Notes under the pieces: model-generated
Seen by the model: the letters and a program-made list of their open reading frames with translations, nothing else
Told to the model about the DNA's origin: nothing
Database searches by the model: none
Part shown: in pieces, positions 1 to 12,368 of the stretch
Position numbering within the stretch: position 1 is the stretch's first letter
Layout of the letters: each line of letters begins with the position of its first letter
Made by a program: the position numbers and the translations under genes
DNA from: Pseudoscleropodium purum
Taxonomy: Eukaryota > Streptophyta > Bryopsida > Hypnales > Brachytheciaceae
Direction of reading: 5' to 3'
Assembly: GCA_963969395.1 (NCBI GenBank)
Contig: OZ017797.1
Coordinates: 39,866,001 to 39,930,000, forward strand
Length of the DNA stretch: 64,000 nucleotides

Positions 1-69
1 ATAATTTATACACGTGGAGTGATGGGTGGTAAAACAGCCCATGTGGGATATTTAAATGAAGATTAGTAG

Positions 70-290
70 AAGCTCAATTGCTCATACTTAGTTAAGCCAA
101 ATGCACAAATTGTGTTCAATGTAGAATTTGAGACCTCATGTAGAATTTAATAACTTTTTTCAATAAACTTTGATTTAAGAAAGTTGGTAAATCAAGCTAA
201 CTTTATCTCCAAAAATTTGTTTGAGATTTAGAGTCTTCAATCAAAAATTAGGGACAAAATTCAAAGAGGAGTTCGGAGGAACATGTTCTT
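70..290. repeat. Dispersed repeat, diverged copy 1
   Basis: This AT-rich stretch aligns by eye with 1710-1935: shared order of an ATTGTGT-like word, a run on loss of AACTTT, then GTAAATCAA, then GGGACAAAATTCAAAGA. The copies are diverged and no coding frame is conserved. No terminal repeats were identified, so the element type is unknown. Confidence 0.45.
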
Positions 291-300
291 AGACTTTGTG

Positions 301-1009
301 CAACTAGAATTGCAATTTAGTTCATCATTTCATCGACAAAGTGCACTTATTCGGTATTTTTAAAGAAAAAAAAAATTTCACCAAGGTACACTATCAAAAA
401 TGATCTAATTTATGAGCCAATAGGTACATTTTTCATTTCTACAATGATCTAGAAAGTTATCGAAGGGTCATTTGTGGATTGTCTAGCCTTTAAAGGATTT
501 TCTAGGGTCTAGAAGGGTTGTGAGTTCCTAACCATTTTCTAACCCTACGAACTAGCCGAAACCTGTTGCCTGACGTGGCAAAGCAACTGGCACAACGTTT
601 TAAAAAAAAATTCAACTTTGTTTTTCATTTTAAGAAATTTAATTAATTAATTAATTAATTAATTTTTTCAAATTTTTTTTCTAACAGCGTGGCATTTTCT
701 TTACTACGAGGAGAATTGTGGGGGCCAGTTGCTTGAAACGGCCCTCTCGGCCCTTAGAAAATCTTCTAATGATTTTAGGATTAATGAAAATTGTAATATG
801 CAATAAGCTTTATTTGTTTTGTATTTTTGATGCAAGTGATGAGAAAAGGGTTCTATTAGAAAAGGACAATACAAGGAAGACTGAAACAAGAGAATTTATA
901 GAATAATTGCAAGAAAGGATGGTCCTATTAATTTTCTATCATACTTTGAATTGCAGAGTTTAGTTAGGCCATAAGATTTGGAGAATGAAGCCAATGTATT
1001 AGAATTTTT
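301..1009. other. AT-rich non-coding stretch with a TTAA microsatellite
   Basis: No supported gene. Positions 638-664 are a simple (TTAA)n/(AATT)n run. Two short overlapping open frames near 704-906 on opposite strands have no recognisable motif and are not called. Confidence 0.6.
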
Positions 1010-1074
1010 TAGAAAAGATGACCAACTTGTTTATAAAGAGAATTCTTATTTTTCAAAAAAATTCAAAAAACTTT

Positions 1075-1660
1075 TTATAATTAAATTCTAATTTAGCTAA
1101 TTTGTCATACTTTGTAGTTTAGGGTTTTTTTTAGTACTATGGAATATCTATAACTAATGATGTAGAGCTTAAATTTTAGTGGAATATTTCTACACTAAAG
1201 AAGCATGTACTCACCAAAAAGAACTTAAATAAATATTATTTTGTGATGTCCACATCCATGCAAACTACAAAGGTCCCTTACCTGTACACTTCTAAACAAT
1301 AAAAATGGTTTTGGCTTCATATTTTTGATGAAATTTGATTACCATCAAGTCCTCACAAATGGCCAATTTTTAGATTTTTTTTGTTCATGATTTTTTATTT
1401 TTTATTAATTTATACCTTGTATTCATTGTATTTATTTTTTTGTAATAATCTGGGTTTTTTTTCAAACAATATTATTCTTTATATTTTAGTACTTACAAGT
1501 ACTCATAGTACTCAAAACGGTACTCTTAGGTGTCAATTTTTTTGATCAACAGTTGAGGTTGTTTTGTTTTACAATACTCATAGTATCGCATTGCAAAAAG
1601 TTTGTTTTTAGCAAAACGCTACAAAAACCGAACACCCTTTCTTGCAACTAACCTATATTT
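1075..1660 (+). repeat. Diverged copy of the 730-bp TIR element family
   Basis: This segment aligns with 12540-13098. Both contain, in order, GCTAATTTGTCA, a TTTAGTACT block, a TCTACACTAAAGA block and a CACCAAAAAGAA block. Its right end (about 1637-1658, ACACCCTTTCTTGCAACTAACC-like) resembles the right end of the better preserved copy. The left inverted end is not visible here, so this copy is truncated or too diverged. No ORF. Confidence 0.5.
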
Positions 1661-1709
1661 GAAACCTATAAGCAAAGGGAAGGACAATCAATCATCATGA
1701 ATCTTCAAA

Positions 1710-1935
1710 TGGTATGGGACAATTTGAAGATGACGGTTGACCATTCATTGTAAAAACCCATGAATTGTGTGCAATGTAAAACTTCAAATCTTATATTGGT
1801 ATAGTCGAATAACTATTTTCAAGAAACTTTGAACTAAAAGAAGTTTGTAAATCAAATTGACTTTCATCTTAAATTTTTTTTTTGAGATTCCGAGCCCCCA
1901 ATCAAAAGTTTGGGACAAAATTCAAAGAAGGGTTG
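1710..1935. repeat. Dispersed repeat, diverged copy 2
   Basis: Counterpart of the repeat at 70-290. Same word order, different indels. It lies directly upstream of the TTAA-flanked element at 1968. No coding potential seen. Confidence 0.45.
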
Positions 1936-1967
1936 GAACAAACTCCTAAAGTTTCAGTGCATATTAA

Positions 1968-2604
1968 CCCCTAAATGCCCAAGGACTTTTTTGAGCTTCT
2001 TGAAACTTGCTCTAAATTAAACAAAATGCCAACATTTAGATAAGTTTTATCAATCTTTTTGAATTGTAATGATATAAATTGAAATCAAACATGTTAAGTA
2101 TCGAATGGAAAAAGAAAAGTTAAAAATATCACTTATGAATTAGAAAGATTGTAATGTTTAATCATGAGAGTGTTCAAACTATGAAACCAATTTGAAGTCT
2201 TTCAATCTTCTTTTTATATATTAAATCTAAGAAATTGGTCTCTACAAAATACAAGCCTACAAGGGTTAAAGGGCAAAATTTGTATAACCCCAATCAATTT
2301 ATGGCTTTTCACAAAATCTATTCTTTTATTTTTCATGTGATTTTTTCTTTAAGATCTAGTGTATTTGAGAGCCTTGAACACTAGAAAATCAAGATTTGAA
2401 AATTGCAATAGACACCCTTGGACAAAATCTTGAATAGAAAATACACAATCATTCCTTTTCATAATTAGATTTTTGATGCTACAACTAGACTTTCAAAATA
2501 ATTTCAAATATATAGAAACAACTGAAAATAATAACTTGATTATGTTTTACTAAAAATCAAAGTTTTGTCAACAACATAATTTGATATCTCAAGCATTTAG
2601 AACA
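1968..2604. mobile_element. TTAA-flanked non-autonomous element, about 640 bp (intact-site paralog of 32367-44752)
   Basis: Flanked by TTAA at 1964-1967 and 2605-2608. Left end reads CCCCTAAATGCCC, and the right end reverse-complements to a diverged TGTTCTAAATG. The interior aligns along its length with 32367-32996 plus 44731-44752, which is the same element split by the hAT insertion. It therefore serves as the unoccupied reference for that insertion: the equivalent of the hAT target lies at about 2574-2583 (ACATAATTTG). No ORF. TTAA flanks with CCC-starting ends recall piggyBac-type elements, but no transposase is present and the class is unproven. Confidence 0.6.
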
Positions 2605-2843
2605 TTAAGGTGGGTACCCCCCAAACTGTCACTTCTTACTACTCTACCTAGTCACTATTCATTCTTAGACGAGTCTAATTTTCGTATTTTCTTCCTGGCA
2701 AAGGGAGGGACCTATAAGCAAAGGGAGGAAAACGTACTGACATACTAACCTGAAAAAAAAGTGCAAGTACGATGAATGACTTTCAAGGTTAGAGTGTAAA
2801 CAAAGAATGCCCATCTATTTATACAGGAATTTGGCTGACCACC

Positions 2844-4952
2844 TCAGTGTGTATCGCAAGCTTCGTCTTCGTCTTCGTCTTCGATCTGTTGCGGCAGAAC
2901 GCCTGCGAGAATTCCAACAACATCCGGCGCAGGCGCGTCAGCTGCAACGGTTTCTGGTACGGGAGCATGCGGCGGTAGTTGTTGAGGAGCTGCAATCCGT
3001 CACGGGAATCATCGATCAGTAGCGGCCACCAGAAGCCTCAAATTCCTTAAATTGATGTACTTATGGCAAAATTTCATGAAATGGAATGGCCCTCTTAATT
3101 TCGTTTGCACTTTGCAGGAGCCTTTCAGGAACCTTAGCTCGAAATTTAAATGGTCTTAAATATTAGAGCATGCACTTCATCGAATGCACACGGTCACAAC
3201 TTCGGTCAGTCGCTCAGAATCTCGTGAGGTTAACAATTTTGACCACAATGGACACATTTATAGGATAACAACTTAACACTTCTATGTCTTTCTCTGGGTG
3301 TCATTCTATCCCGGTCTCTCTCCAATTAACAAACAAATTAACGACCCTGCGTCGGATTGGTTGTACAATTCACAAGCATGTAAAATAGGACTCTCTGCTG
3401 TTCTCCCCAATCTCATATACAGACAAAAATCTTCATACCCTCGATCTAGTGCTACATGATCGATCAATCAAGTATCATACATAGAGATCCTGATTGATGA
3501 CAGGCAAACTGGTTCGAGTTTGCTAACCTCCAGCTGCTACGTCGTCGTCCACCAAACTCGAAGGAGCCACACCCCTTTCCGCGACGGACGAAGGCACTTG
3601 AGGGCGTCTGACCATCATGTTTGCCTCATCCCTTTCAATCTGTCGAGGAAGGTTCACTACCTCGGCCACTAATAGCCACATGTCCAAATCAGCTTCGGCT
3701 GCAGCAGCATTATTTGCATCGATGTTCTGTGAGGGATCTTGTGTTGCGGCGGGGAGCTGATCTACTGCATAAAAATATCTGGAAATAAATTAGCTTGACC
3801 GGATATATGAGAACCTAAAAAGACGAGGAACAGTAGATCGAATGCAGTCTGTAGCGACTTTAATACTTTGATACTAACGCTTTTTCACTGACTAAGGGGC
3901 GCTTCGCATATGGGCCGACCAAGTGGAGAGGCCGTGGGGGTTCATGACCAAACTTTGGGTGAGAGTCCAAAGAAATGGGCAATAAATGGACAATTCGATG
4001 GACTCTCAACCAAAGTTTGGGTAGCCACTTTGTGGTGATCCAATTTTGGTCGAGAGTCCGTCGGGAGATCATTGCCACGTAGGAGCTTGGACTTTCATGT
4101 AGGCACTTTGAAGGGTGACGGACTTTGAATTGTGCCGCCTTGAGTGAAGGTTCGAGAGGCCAAAGTCGGAATTTTCTGGTGGACGGACTCTCAACCTTGC
4201 ACCCATGTGTGAATGAAGCGGCCCTAAGTACGTATTGTACTGAATGGCGCACCGCATGAGCTGTAATACTGTCTACAGCAGGTGCAAACTACCCAGTGAG
4301 CCGCGAAGCACAAGGTGAGGTACAGGCACTCTACAAGTGATGCACTATCTTCCAGTCACCGTTGAATGAAATTACTACAGCTCCCACACCCAGCTAGAGC
4401 TCTACCAATTAACCAAAAACACAGCTGGTAACGAACAGAACGTACGTGAAGAGACATAGCATGCAGTTATTGCAGTCCACTGAAGCCATATTGTGAGTAC
4501 AGAGTCACAAATCCTCCATGAGCATCTCAAATGAGCATCTCGTACGTGTCTTTAATTAGACATACATCGATCTCTCCGTGACAAGAGTCAGGTATCGAAC
4601 CTTGAGGAACGTTGTACTGTTCGTCCGGGTCAATGTTCGGAGAGATTCGCAAACCACCAGAAGCAGAGGGCATTGCGAAGGAGGCGTCGAAATCTTTCCA
4701 TTTTCCGTCACCATAGTTATTTCCTACCATCGGAGAGCCAGGCACTGCGAAACCGGTACACTTGGGCATGTCGAATTTCAATGTGATACACAAGTCCGAC
4801 TCAACACCTCGTGTACGCAGACTGTAGTGCAGGCCCGGGTGCAGGTTCTTGCATCTGAAACTAGAAGAGGATACTGAGGAGCGTATGTGTGAACGAGAGA
4901 TATCTAACACATCACCGTGCTTACCTGTTTTAACAATGGGAGATAAAGCCAT
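2844..4952 (-). pseudogene. Multi-exon gene, copy A (unknown function, damaged)
   Basis: A minus-strand gene recognised by comparison with copy B at 45.8-47.7 kb. Three coding blocks are conserved as protein. The first (about 4952-4527) contains GNNYGDGKWKDF and SPNIDPDEQYNV motifs. The second (3764-3528) contains the core LPRQIERDEAN and ends at a GT donor in phase 1. The third (2989-2844) starts after an AG acceptor with the matching phase, contains PETVAADAP, and ends in a short acidic ED repeat and TGA. Copy A lacks about 85 C-terminal residues present in B. A 329-bp MITE sits between blocks one and two. I do not recognise the family. The product looks soluble, Ala/Pro-rich and acidic, with no membrane segment seen. 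Exon-one boundaries are uncertain; it could be a decayed duplicate or an alternative shorter gene. Confidence 0.55.
3896..4224. mobile_element. PIF/Harbinger-like MITE, 329 bp, with multiple internal hairpins
   Basis: Copy B of the same gene has an uninterrupted sequence at 47161-47180 (GACTAAGTACG). Here the same sequence is split and TAA is duplicated (3893-3895 and 4225-4227). The ends are inverted: GGGGCGCTTC at left, and the right end reverse-complements to GGGCCGCTTC (9 of 10). A 3-bp TAA duplication with GGG-starting ends fits PIF/Harbinger (Tourist-type) MITEs. Inside, 3948-3968 and 4000-4020 form a 21-bp inverted pair with one mismatch, and 4043-4057 pairs with about 4180-4195. ORFs across it on the minus strand are shadows. 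Confidence 0.8.
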
Positions 4953-5231
4953 ATGAGAACCGCCCTTAAGAAATACTGATACAGATCAGACGTCATCATC
5001 ATTCTCTATGGATCAAACTAAAATATACTCCGGACTTGGGCACATGAAAGATTGCAAGTTGTACAAAGTGTTCTATTGCAAGCTGTATGTACAGAGTGTT
5101 TGAACAGTGTAGTGTTCTTCCAAAATGCCTTGGAAGGTGTGCTTTCAGGTTACTTTTTTCTTATTTTAGAAGGTATATACTGCACTAACTGAAGTCAGTC
5201 GGCACTCCCCATTGTCCCCATGCCATAGATC

Positions 5232-5245
5232 AATATATAAACAAG
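5232..5245 (-). promoter_or_regulatory. Possible TATA box for copy A
   Basis: On the minus strand the sequence reads TTTATATATTG, about 290 bp upstream of the first methionine of copy A. The block 4970-5315 around it is conserved at 57420-57780, including the ATATATAAACAA word and an ACATTGGGC word, which supports function or shared ancestry. No transcript evidence. Confidence 0.25.
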
Positions 5246-5374
5246 GTACATCGGCCAAACTGTCGTACATTGGGCCCAGATCTGCGCACCTGAGTGAAGA
5301 TATGTTCGGATGTCCTTGCGCACCATTCCTAGCCTGCTAGCCAAGACCAGATGTGCGCAGGGCCAAATGTGGAG

Positions 5375-5560
5375 ACCATTTCATCCACATGAGACAAAAT
5401 CCCTCTATTTTGTGCTTATTAAATTACCTAGAATACCCCTCCTAGCTCATTTGGGGCTTCTGATTGCAAATACGAATTTAAAATTTGCAAATTCTACCAT
5501 GTGTGGAAAATAAAAAATTTCAGTGTTTTTTCAAGGGGATGAGCGAGGGGATCAATTCAC
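5375..5560. repeat. Dispersed repeat shared with 10490-10660
   Basis: GGGGCTTCTGATTGCAAATA here matches a near-identical word at about 10557, followed in both by AAATTTGCAAATT-type sequence and a GGAAAATAA/GGCAAATAA word. A reverse-complement trace occurs near 45050-45100. Non-coding. Confidence 0.45.
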
Positions 5561-6374
5561 CTCATCCTAAAGAATCAAGGCCTTTTTTCTGCAAAAAATC
5601 ACTCAAAATTGCCATTTCTATAGCAAATAGTAAAAAAAAATGAAAATTGTTTTTTATGGCACATATAATTGCAGGATCTTACTAGTATGAGAATGCGTGG
5701 AGAAAATTTGACCGGACAAATTGTAAGATATTTGCATTTAAAGTTTTTTTTTAAAATTCAACACATTGCACAACTAGATTATTTGACTTTGAACCTTTTT
5801 AATTCTTTTTTTTTCTCTATAGAGTTTTGAGCAGAGAGAGAGAGAAGTACCAGATAGAAGGAAAATCTAAGTTATTAATATTTCTAAGATGGAATTTATA
5901 CGCACTAATTCCAATAGTAACATTGTTTTAGCAAGCAAACTAAACTATATAGAACCTCTTTTTCATTATAAGAATTGCATTCAAAAATGAATCCTATAAG
6001 TTATTTTTTCAAAAAGATGCTCTAATAGTCTAATTGCCTAAAAAACAAGATTGTTCACAACTTTCTCATAAAAAATCCATATGGAATTAACCAAAGCTTT
6101 CTATGTAGACAGAAATAAAATCTATAAGAAAAAAAATTCCAATAATATTTTGAATTTTTGAATTTTTTTTGCTGCCTCCTTTCCTCTATTTTGAGCTTAT
6201 TTGGAAATAACTTTGCTCCTGGGCACCAATTGAAAAAAATTTATATTTCCCTCAAAGCTAATCAATTTTTTCATGTTTCAAAAAAGTTTTAAAAAAGCAA
6301 AAACAAAATTTGAGATTATAGATACTTGCCTAAAATCCCATTTGTCCTCCAAAGGGACAATGGTTCTTTAAGGG
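5561..6374. mobile_element. TTAA-family element, about 810 bp, diverged
   Basis: The right end reads CTTTAAGGG followed by TTAA at 6375-6378, which reverse-complements to the family end TTAACCCTTAAAG. The left end near 5561 has TCCTAAAGAATCAAGGCC, similar to the left end at 13358. The interior shares a CTCCTGGGCACCAATTG block (about 6214) with the 13.4-kb copy (CTTTGGGCACCGATTGG). Boundaries at left are approximate. No ORF of note. Confidence 0.4.
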
Positions 6375-6378
6375 TTAA

Positions 6379-9274
6379 AGCAACTAGTCTTGTTAGCCGG
6401 TGAGCCTGTAGGTGACTCAATTCTACAAGGCTCTTATGATCATGCAAGCCAAACTAAATAGAATTTTTATCATCAATTATTCTCAATTGTATTTCAGTAG
6501 TTCAATCCAACTTTTATTATCAATTAGTATAGATTGTATTTTATCCAAAGTCAACTTGAAAGTTGCTCAAGTCCATAATATATGGACAAATGCAAAAAAT
6601 ACTTTATGTTTTTTGCAAAAAAATATAGTTTTAGACTGTAGGATTGGCAATGCTATGTAACACTATCAATACCATGTGTCAACAACGCCCTACCAGATCT
6701 AAACTATTGATTCAAGACTTGTATAGGTTTGAACCATCAATTCAATACTATGTAGTATTATAAACTACTATATGGTACTATAGAAGCCACTAGCAAAAAA
6801 AATAACAAAAAAATGATCTATAAACCTTTTTCATTTTTGGTAATTAGAAAAATAAATAATAAATAAATCCATTTTACTAGATAAGATTACGCTTACATTA
6901 CACCAAAGAATTCATGTAGGAATTTTTTTCGCTCTTCATAACCTTTGTGCAAAGGAAGGTCACTTTGACTCCATGTGCACTATCGACATGTTGTTTTCAT
7001 AAAAGCTCATTGTCAATCTTTGTAATGTTAGTACTTAGACGTCCAGCATGTCTAATTTGTAGCTTCCCATTTGCATGATTTTTGGGTCAAAAATAGGACT
7101 AAAATCTCCCCCAAATGACTAGTCTGATTGAGGACAAGTTAAAAATAGTAAAAAAATCAAAAAAAATATCCAATGTCTATAACTAGTACATATACCTTCA
7201 TTCCAAATTTCATGCAAACAAACAAACAAACAATGCAAAAGTTATGAGTAAAAAAACACATGTTCAAGGACAAAAGAACAAAAAATAGAACAAGTATTTC
7301 TTGCAATTAGCCATATATGTAATTGTAACACTATTTAAAAAAATGCAATCACTAAATAATGTAGATTCTTTCAATTATGGAAAGACCTCCAAATGAAATT
7401 ATCTCAAGGATTATAATTGTATATAAGGTAAACTAGCCCATTACAAGCAAAATCACTAACTGTTGTCATTGTTGAAAATTTCTAAATTTTTCTTATAGAA
7501 ATAAATGTAAGAAATATGGAAAGTAATTGAATTTTTTTGTGAGACAAAGTATTAGTCATAATATTTTTTTAATATAGCCACAATATGAAGGCCTTAAAAA
7601 GTCCCTTCCTATGATGAATTAACACTAAAAAGAAGTAGAAGTTTCTATTGCAATCACTAATCACTCCGTCATCATCATCCAAGACATTAATTGTGGCACT
7701 AACTCACCTTATAATAGTCCAAATGATCTCATTTATTGAGAATAGACTATTATGGGTTGATGCAAGATTTTAATGGATAATTTTTTAGGTAATTTTGATG
7801 GATCTTTTGTCTATGATGGATTGGTTTACCTTATTTAATGCAGATCATACTAAATAGAATGAAGAATGTATTGCTAAAATGAATATTCAAGACAAACCAC
7901 TATTTAGTTCATTATTCATCGGTGCCTTTGGAAAAATAACCTTTAGGAGCGTGAAAATGGAATATCCAAAATTAGAAAAAAAAGAAAAGATTCAAAACTT
8001 GACAAAATATTGGTAGAACTAACAACCAACTAGTTGCAAAAATAAATGGTAGATATAAAGCTTCTACTTTCATGAAATTGTCAAATTTTAGCCACTTGCC
8101 ATTTCAAATTCATATTTCAATTGGTAGAGACATAAATGTTTTTAGATAAGGCACGTATCAGTTTAGAATTAGTCATTGAAAGGCTTGGAGTGCTTGGATA
8201 GGACGAGGATGGATATCACTTTAAAATTTGTCTTTGAAAGAGGAGGATTGTAACCTTTGGAAATTTAAAGTTGAAAAATGTGCAATGAGAATGAATTTGA
8301 TAATTGGGAACAAAAAGATCCATTTATAATTGAGGTGTTTTCCAACAAAGTCAATACTTCAACAAACATTACCCTAACTTGAGGGCAATGAAAGCCCGTT
8401 TCAGGCTTGTTCCCTTCATTGTCCCCCCTACAATAAAGGAATGGCTGGTTTTTACAAAAAAAATTCAATTCAATTCAATTCTAAAAATGAAAAAAAGGTT
8501 GAAAAAATACTTTCATTTGTTTTTCAATTTTTTATATGTCGCAAGATCTCAACCACGTCATATTCTTGTAGTGGCGCAATTTTCTTGTTCCTATAGTTTG
8601 GAAACTTGTGGGCTTCCATTGCCCTCAATTCCCTTCTAATGAGTATCTACATATTCTAAAAGCTATAAAAGATAGACAAAATAATTTGAATTGTGAAGCA
8701 TGTCAAATAAAGAGAAATAATAGTGTTCAAAAAAATATTAGAAAAAATAAATTAAAATCATGATTGGAAAGCTCTAAAAGTTGTCTTAAATCCACCACCA
8801 ATTTGATATTAATCCATTTTCAATCTTCAAGGCTCTTACTTGATTTAAGGCACCTTTAGTTTTTAAAGAGCAATCTAGAATAAAAACAATATTGTTGGAT
8901 GTCGATGAGCATGGTACATTCCTTGGAAATTGTAGGTACAAAATTGTATTTAGCAGGGGATAAAAATATGATAGGGTATATGTATGTACCTTAAATTTTA
9001 ATGCATGTCTTTTTCCTCTTCAACTTTCAAATATATAATTAGTTTTAAATTTGGTGGAGAATTGACTTTGTCAAAAAGGTCCAAGTGAAAAATGGATTCT
9101 TTTGTCCACATATGTACTAGAAGAAATGAATTGGGAGACATTAGGGGTTGTTCATATTCACTCCTCTTCTCACTCAATACCTTCTCATTCTTCATAGAAA
9201 TTTTCTTTTTGGAGAAGGTATGACAACCTTTAATGATGCAAGATGCTAAACTATTATATAAAATTTGGCCTTTA
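6379..9274. other. Gene-free AT-rich stretch
   Basis: Nearly 2.9 kb with no supported gene, splice-site-bounded exon or RNA. There is a short (AAAC)n run near 7213-7230. A TATTTCTTGCAATTAGCC word at about 7293 resembles the right end of the 730-bp TIR family. Open frames at 8265-8639 and 8998-9414 are AT-driven and lack motifs. Confidence 0.6.
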
Positions 9275-10200
9275 TCTCTTAAAGGACCAAGGTGTCTTTT
9301 TGGCAACATAATTTTTTGGGGTAGGTGCATGTGAGCAGAGATTTCTATAATTTGTGGCCCAAATTTTAATAGAAGGTGTTGGCAAGGAATATCTTTCATG
9401 TGCACAAATTTCAAGACATTTGGAAATATGGGTCAAAAATTATGGCCTAATATGTAGTTTGCTTCTCAACTTGGGTAGTCCGGGCAAACCTGAAAATATC
9501 ACTTTTTTCAAAAACAAAAATTTGAAATTAGTTTTTTAGATTAATATATACATAGAAAGCTTTGAATCATTCGATTTTGATCAATGAGTCAAAAGTTACG
9601 AGGTGTTTTAGTTTGCGGGTCGTTATGGATTCCCTACTCCAAAATAAACTTTCAAGTTCTTTATTGAACTCAAATTTCAATATTTTTGGAAAAAAATAAA
9701 GATATTAGGTGAAACTATTTATTACAACATTACAACCATGGGGATTGGAATTTTTCATTTCCATAACTAAATTATTAACAATTTAGTATTTTGACTCATT
9801 CTCTACTTCTTTCTACTTACTGTTTTTTTCTTATATCTTGTACAATTCCAAATGATCTGAAATTTTTCAAGCATGTAGCTAACTTGCCTTGATAAATGAA
9901 TCCAAAGAGTTTCAACCATTTTGGACATTTTTTCATACAAATGTGACCTTGTGAAGTGCAGCTGCCCGGTTTTTTGCAGGGTCAAAAAAAGACTTTTTGT
10001 CAATTGAAATGCTAATATCTTGCAATCTACATGGTGGAAATTTCTGAAATTTTTTTCCACATATTTTCAGATTATCATAATACAAGATCCCGTGGTTGGG
10101 CATGTCCAAAAATGTTTTTAAATTTTTTTTGGTGGTTGTCCTAAAAATGGCAATTTTAGAGCGTCTTTGTTGAAAACATAGTGAAGGAACTTTAGGGGTT
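9275..10200 (+). mobile_element. TTAA-family long unit, copy 1 (about 930 bp)
   Basis: Left end TCTCTTAAAGGACC and right end CTTTAGGGG-TTA form the inverted family end. Diagnostic internal blocks occur in order: a GCAACATA word, AAGTTATGAGG-type text after CTTTGAATCATT (about 9557), AACAATTTAGTATTTTGA (about 9778), CAAGCATGTAGC (about 9870), CCATTTTGGACATTTTTTCAT (about 9917) and GAAGTGCAGCTGCCC (about 9955). All recur in the copies at 17.2, 19.1, 20.0 and 22.7/27.8 kb. The ORF crossing 9803-10060 is a shadow of this repeat. Confidence 0.6.
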
Positions 10201-12368
10201 ATGGAGGGTCTCTTATTAAAATTTCACCAAATGTACAATTCCAAAGGAAATCTTTTTTTTGTTTTTTTGTTTTAAAGGAAAAGAAATTTTGATTTTGTTA
10301 GTCCCCAATCTTGAGTGGCGTATCAGGTGATCATAAGACCAAATAATATTATTTATTTATTTATTTTTATAATTTTTCATTTGTAATTCACATTTTCATG
10401 TAGATAAATGGCCCTGTGCAAGGTTTAAATTTCCTCTATTGCCTATCTTTTTTTTTACAATTAAGGGTGGATTTTGTGTCCTATACGTTAATTGTAAAAG
10501 AAGCCCTCTATTTCATGCCATATTAATTCTATGTTCATCACCAGTCTTCACTAGCTTGGGGCCTCAGATTGCAAGTATGAATTCAAAATTTTCAAATTTT
10601 ATCATATATGGCAAATAAGAATTTCCTATATTTTCTTCAGGGAAGAATTTGCCTCACAAGGCGTACTTAAAAGGACAAGTTCAGCATCTTGCCCTATTGA
10701 TAAAGAGAGGATCCAACTAGTGCTCTTGGGGAAAAGAAACTTGGTTCCTTTTACAAAGAGGAGGAAAATTACTGGAGCAGCTCCTAAAACTTCTGAGATT
10801 TTACCCCTTGCAATGAAATTCCGTTTCATTTGTTTAAAAATAAAAATAAAATAAAAAAAACCTTCCAGGACTGTCTGCACAGACAAAGACGGCTCCACTA
10901 TAATAAGGTCAAGTTTGGTGGCAACAAATGGAAAGATATTTCATGGTCCCCGCAGTTCGCTTCAGTTGTCTCACTTAACGGGAGCCCAAACAGAGATCGA
11001 GAAAAATCATTCTTGGATTCCATTGGAAAAAGTCTGTGGAGACCAAGTCCAAAGATCAGCCCCATTTTTTAAAATTGTTTTGGTGGCAGAATGACTGGCA
11101 TCCTAGAATGGATGAGAATAAGGAAAAAAAATGGATAAAATCTTTGTTGACAATACATAGGTAGGTTCATCTACAAATTGATCCAAATATTGATGAATCT
11201 AAGACTTTTCGAGAAAGCTTCAATTGACAATGTCATTCATTTTTTCATTCATTTTTTCAATCACTTTTCTTAGTGCTAAGGGAACCCGTGTCAAATCCAA
11301 GTAAGATTCTCGTGAAAATTTGAAAACAAAAAAAATCGGGTTGCTTTGGATATATCAATACTTGTCCAATAGGCAAGTGACGTTGGATGCAATAATACTT
11401 CTTTGACCTAGAAAAGACGCGACAAATAGTAGGTGTACCAAATTCCAACCCCTACTTTGTATCTTTGTTGCATCATAATGCATGTCTTATATATCTCCAT
11501 TTCAAAATTTAAATCTTGAATTGTCACTTTCTTCCTTATTCAAGTGGCATAAATTTCATCAAACATGAACACTATTCCAAATCTAGATTGTGAAATAAAG
11601 AAGGTGTGTGCATAATGATGCAATTGGGTAGGGTTTACAATTAAGTAGAATTATTACCTTATCTCAAAAGGTTTGGGCAAACAAACCTATAATCTTGGAC
11701 TTCAAGGGTCTCTACTTAGAAACTTGCTTGTGATTTTTTCCTTTTGTATTTTCTATTCTTTGATTCCTAACCTAGACATTTGGAATCTTTAATTGCAGGC
11801 ATAAAATTAAAAATTTCCATCCATCATAAATATTAATAAATTCATATGTTTTTACCACAAGGTTGAGTATACAAGTTGGTTGTCCCAACTTGATTCTAAG
11901 GTGGTGTAGTCAACTAAAACATGATCCAATTGTTAGATGAATAAGTGCATTTTTTGTTACTATGAGAATAAAATATGTATCAATTAGACACTTTTGGGCC
12001 TCCATAGCACTACAAAATTAATCCTTTAGGTCACACGGAACCAAAAATTATTTTTTGTAGTGCCAAAAATAGAAAATGACTAATAAACCTCAAAAAAATT
12101 GGAAATGAGTAAGGTAAGTTAGAAAATAGAGGTCACTAATTCATATTTTTAGAGAATAAATTGGAACAATTAGATTTGTAAAATATAAGTGCAAGCAATA
12201 GTTATGTGTATTTATAAATGGATACATTTTCCAAGTCTCTTAATGTAATCATGAATGTCTACCAAATCCAAAGGTCCTCAAAGTGAATCATTTATTTATT
12301 TGCTAATGTTGCAAGCCTCTATATATATATAATTTTATTTTATACAATGATGTAAGCAATGTTGTAAA
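10201..12368. other. Gene-free AT-rich stretch
   Basis: No supported gene. 10490-10660 is the repeat shared with 5375-5560. Overlapping ORFs at 10626-11072 on opposite strands have no motif. The rest is low-complexity A+T sequence. Confidence 0.55.

Noticed and set aside
3860..4257. 130- and 62-codon minus frames
   Set aside because: Most of both lies in the 329-bp MITE absent from copy B, so they are not exons.
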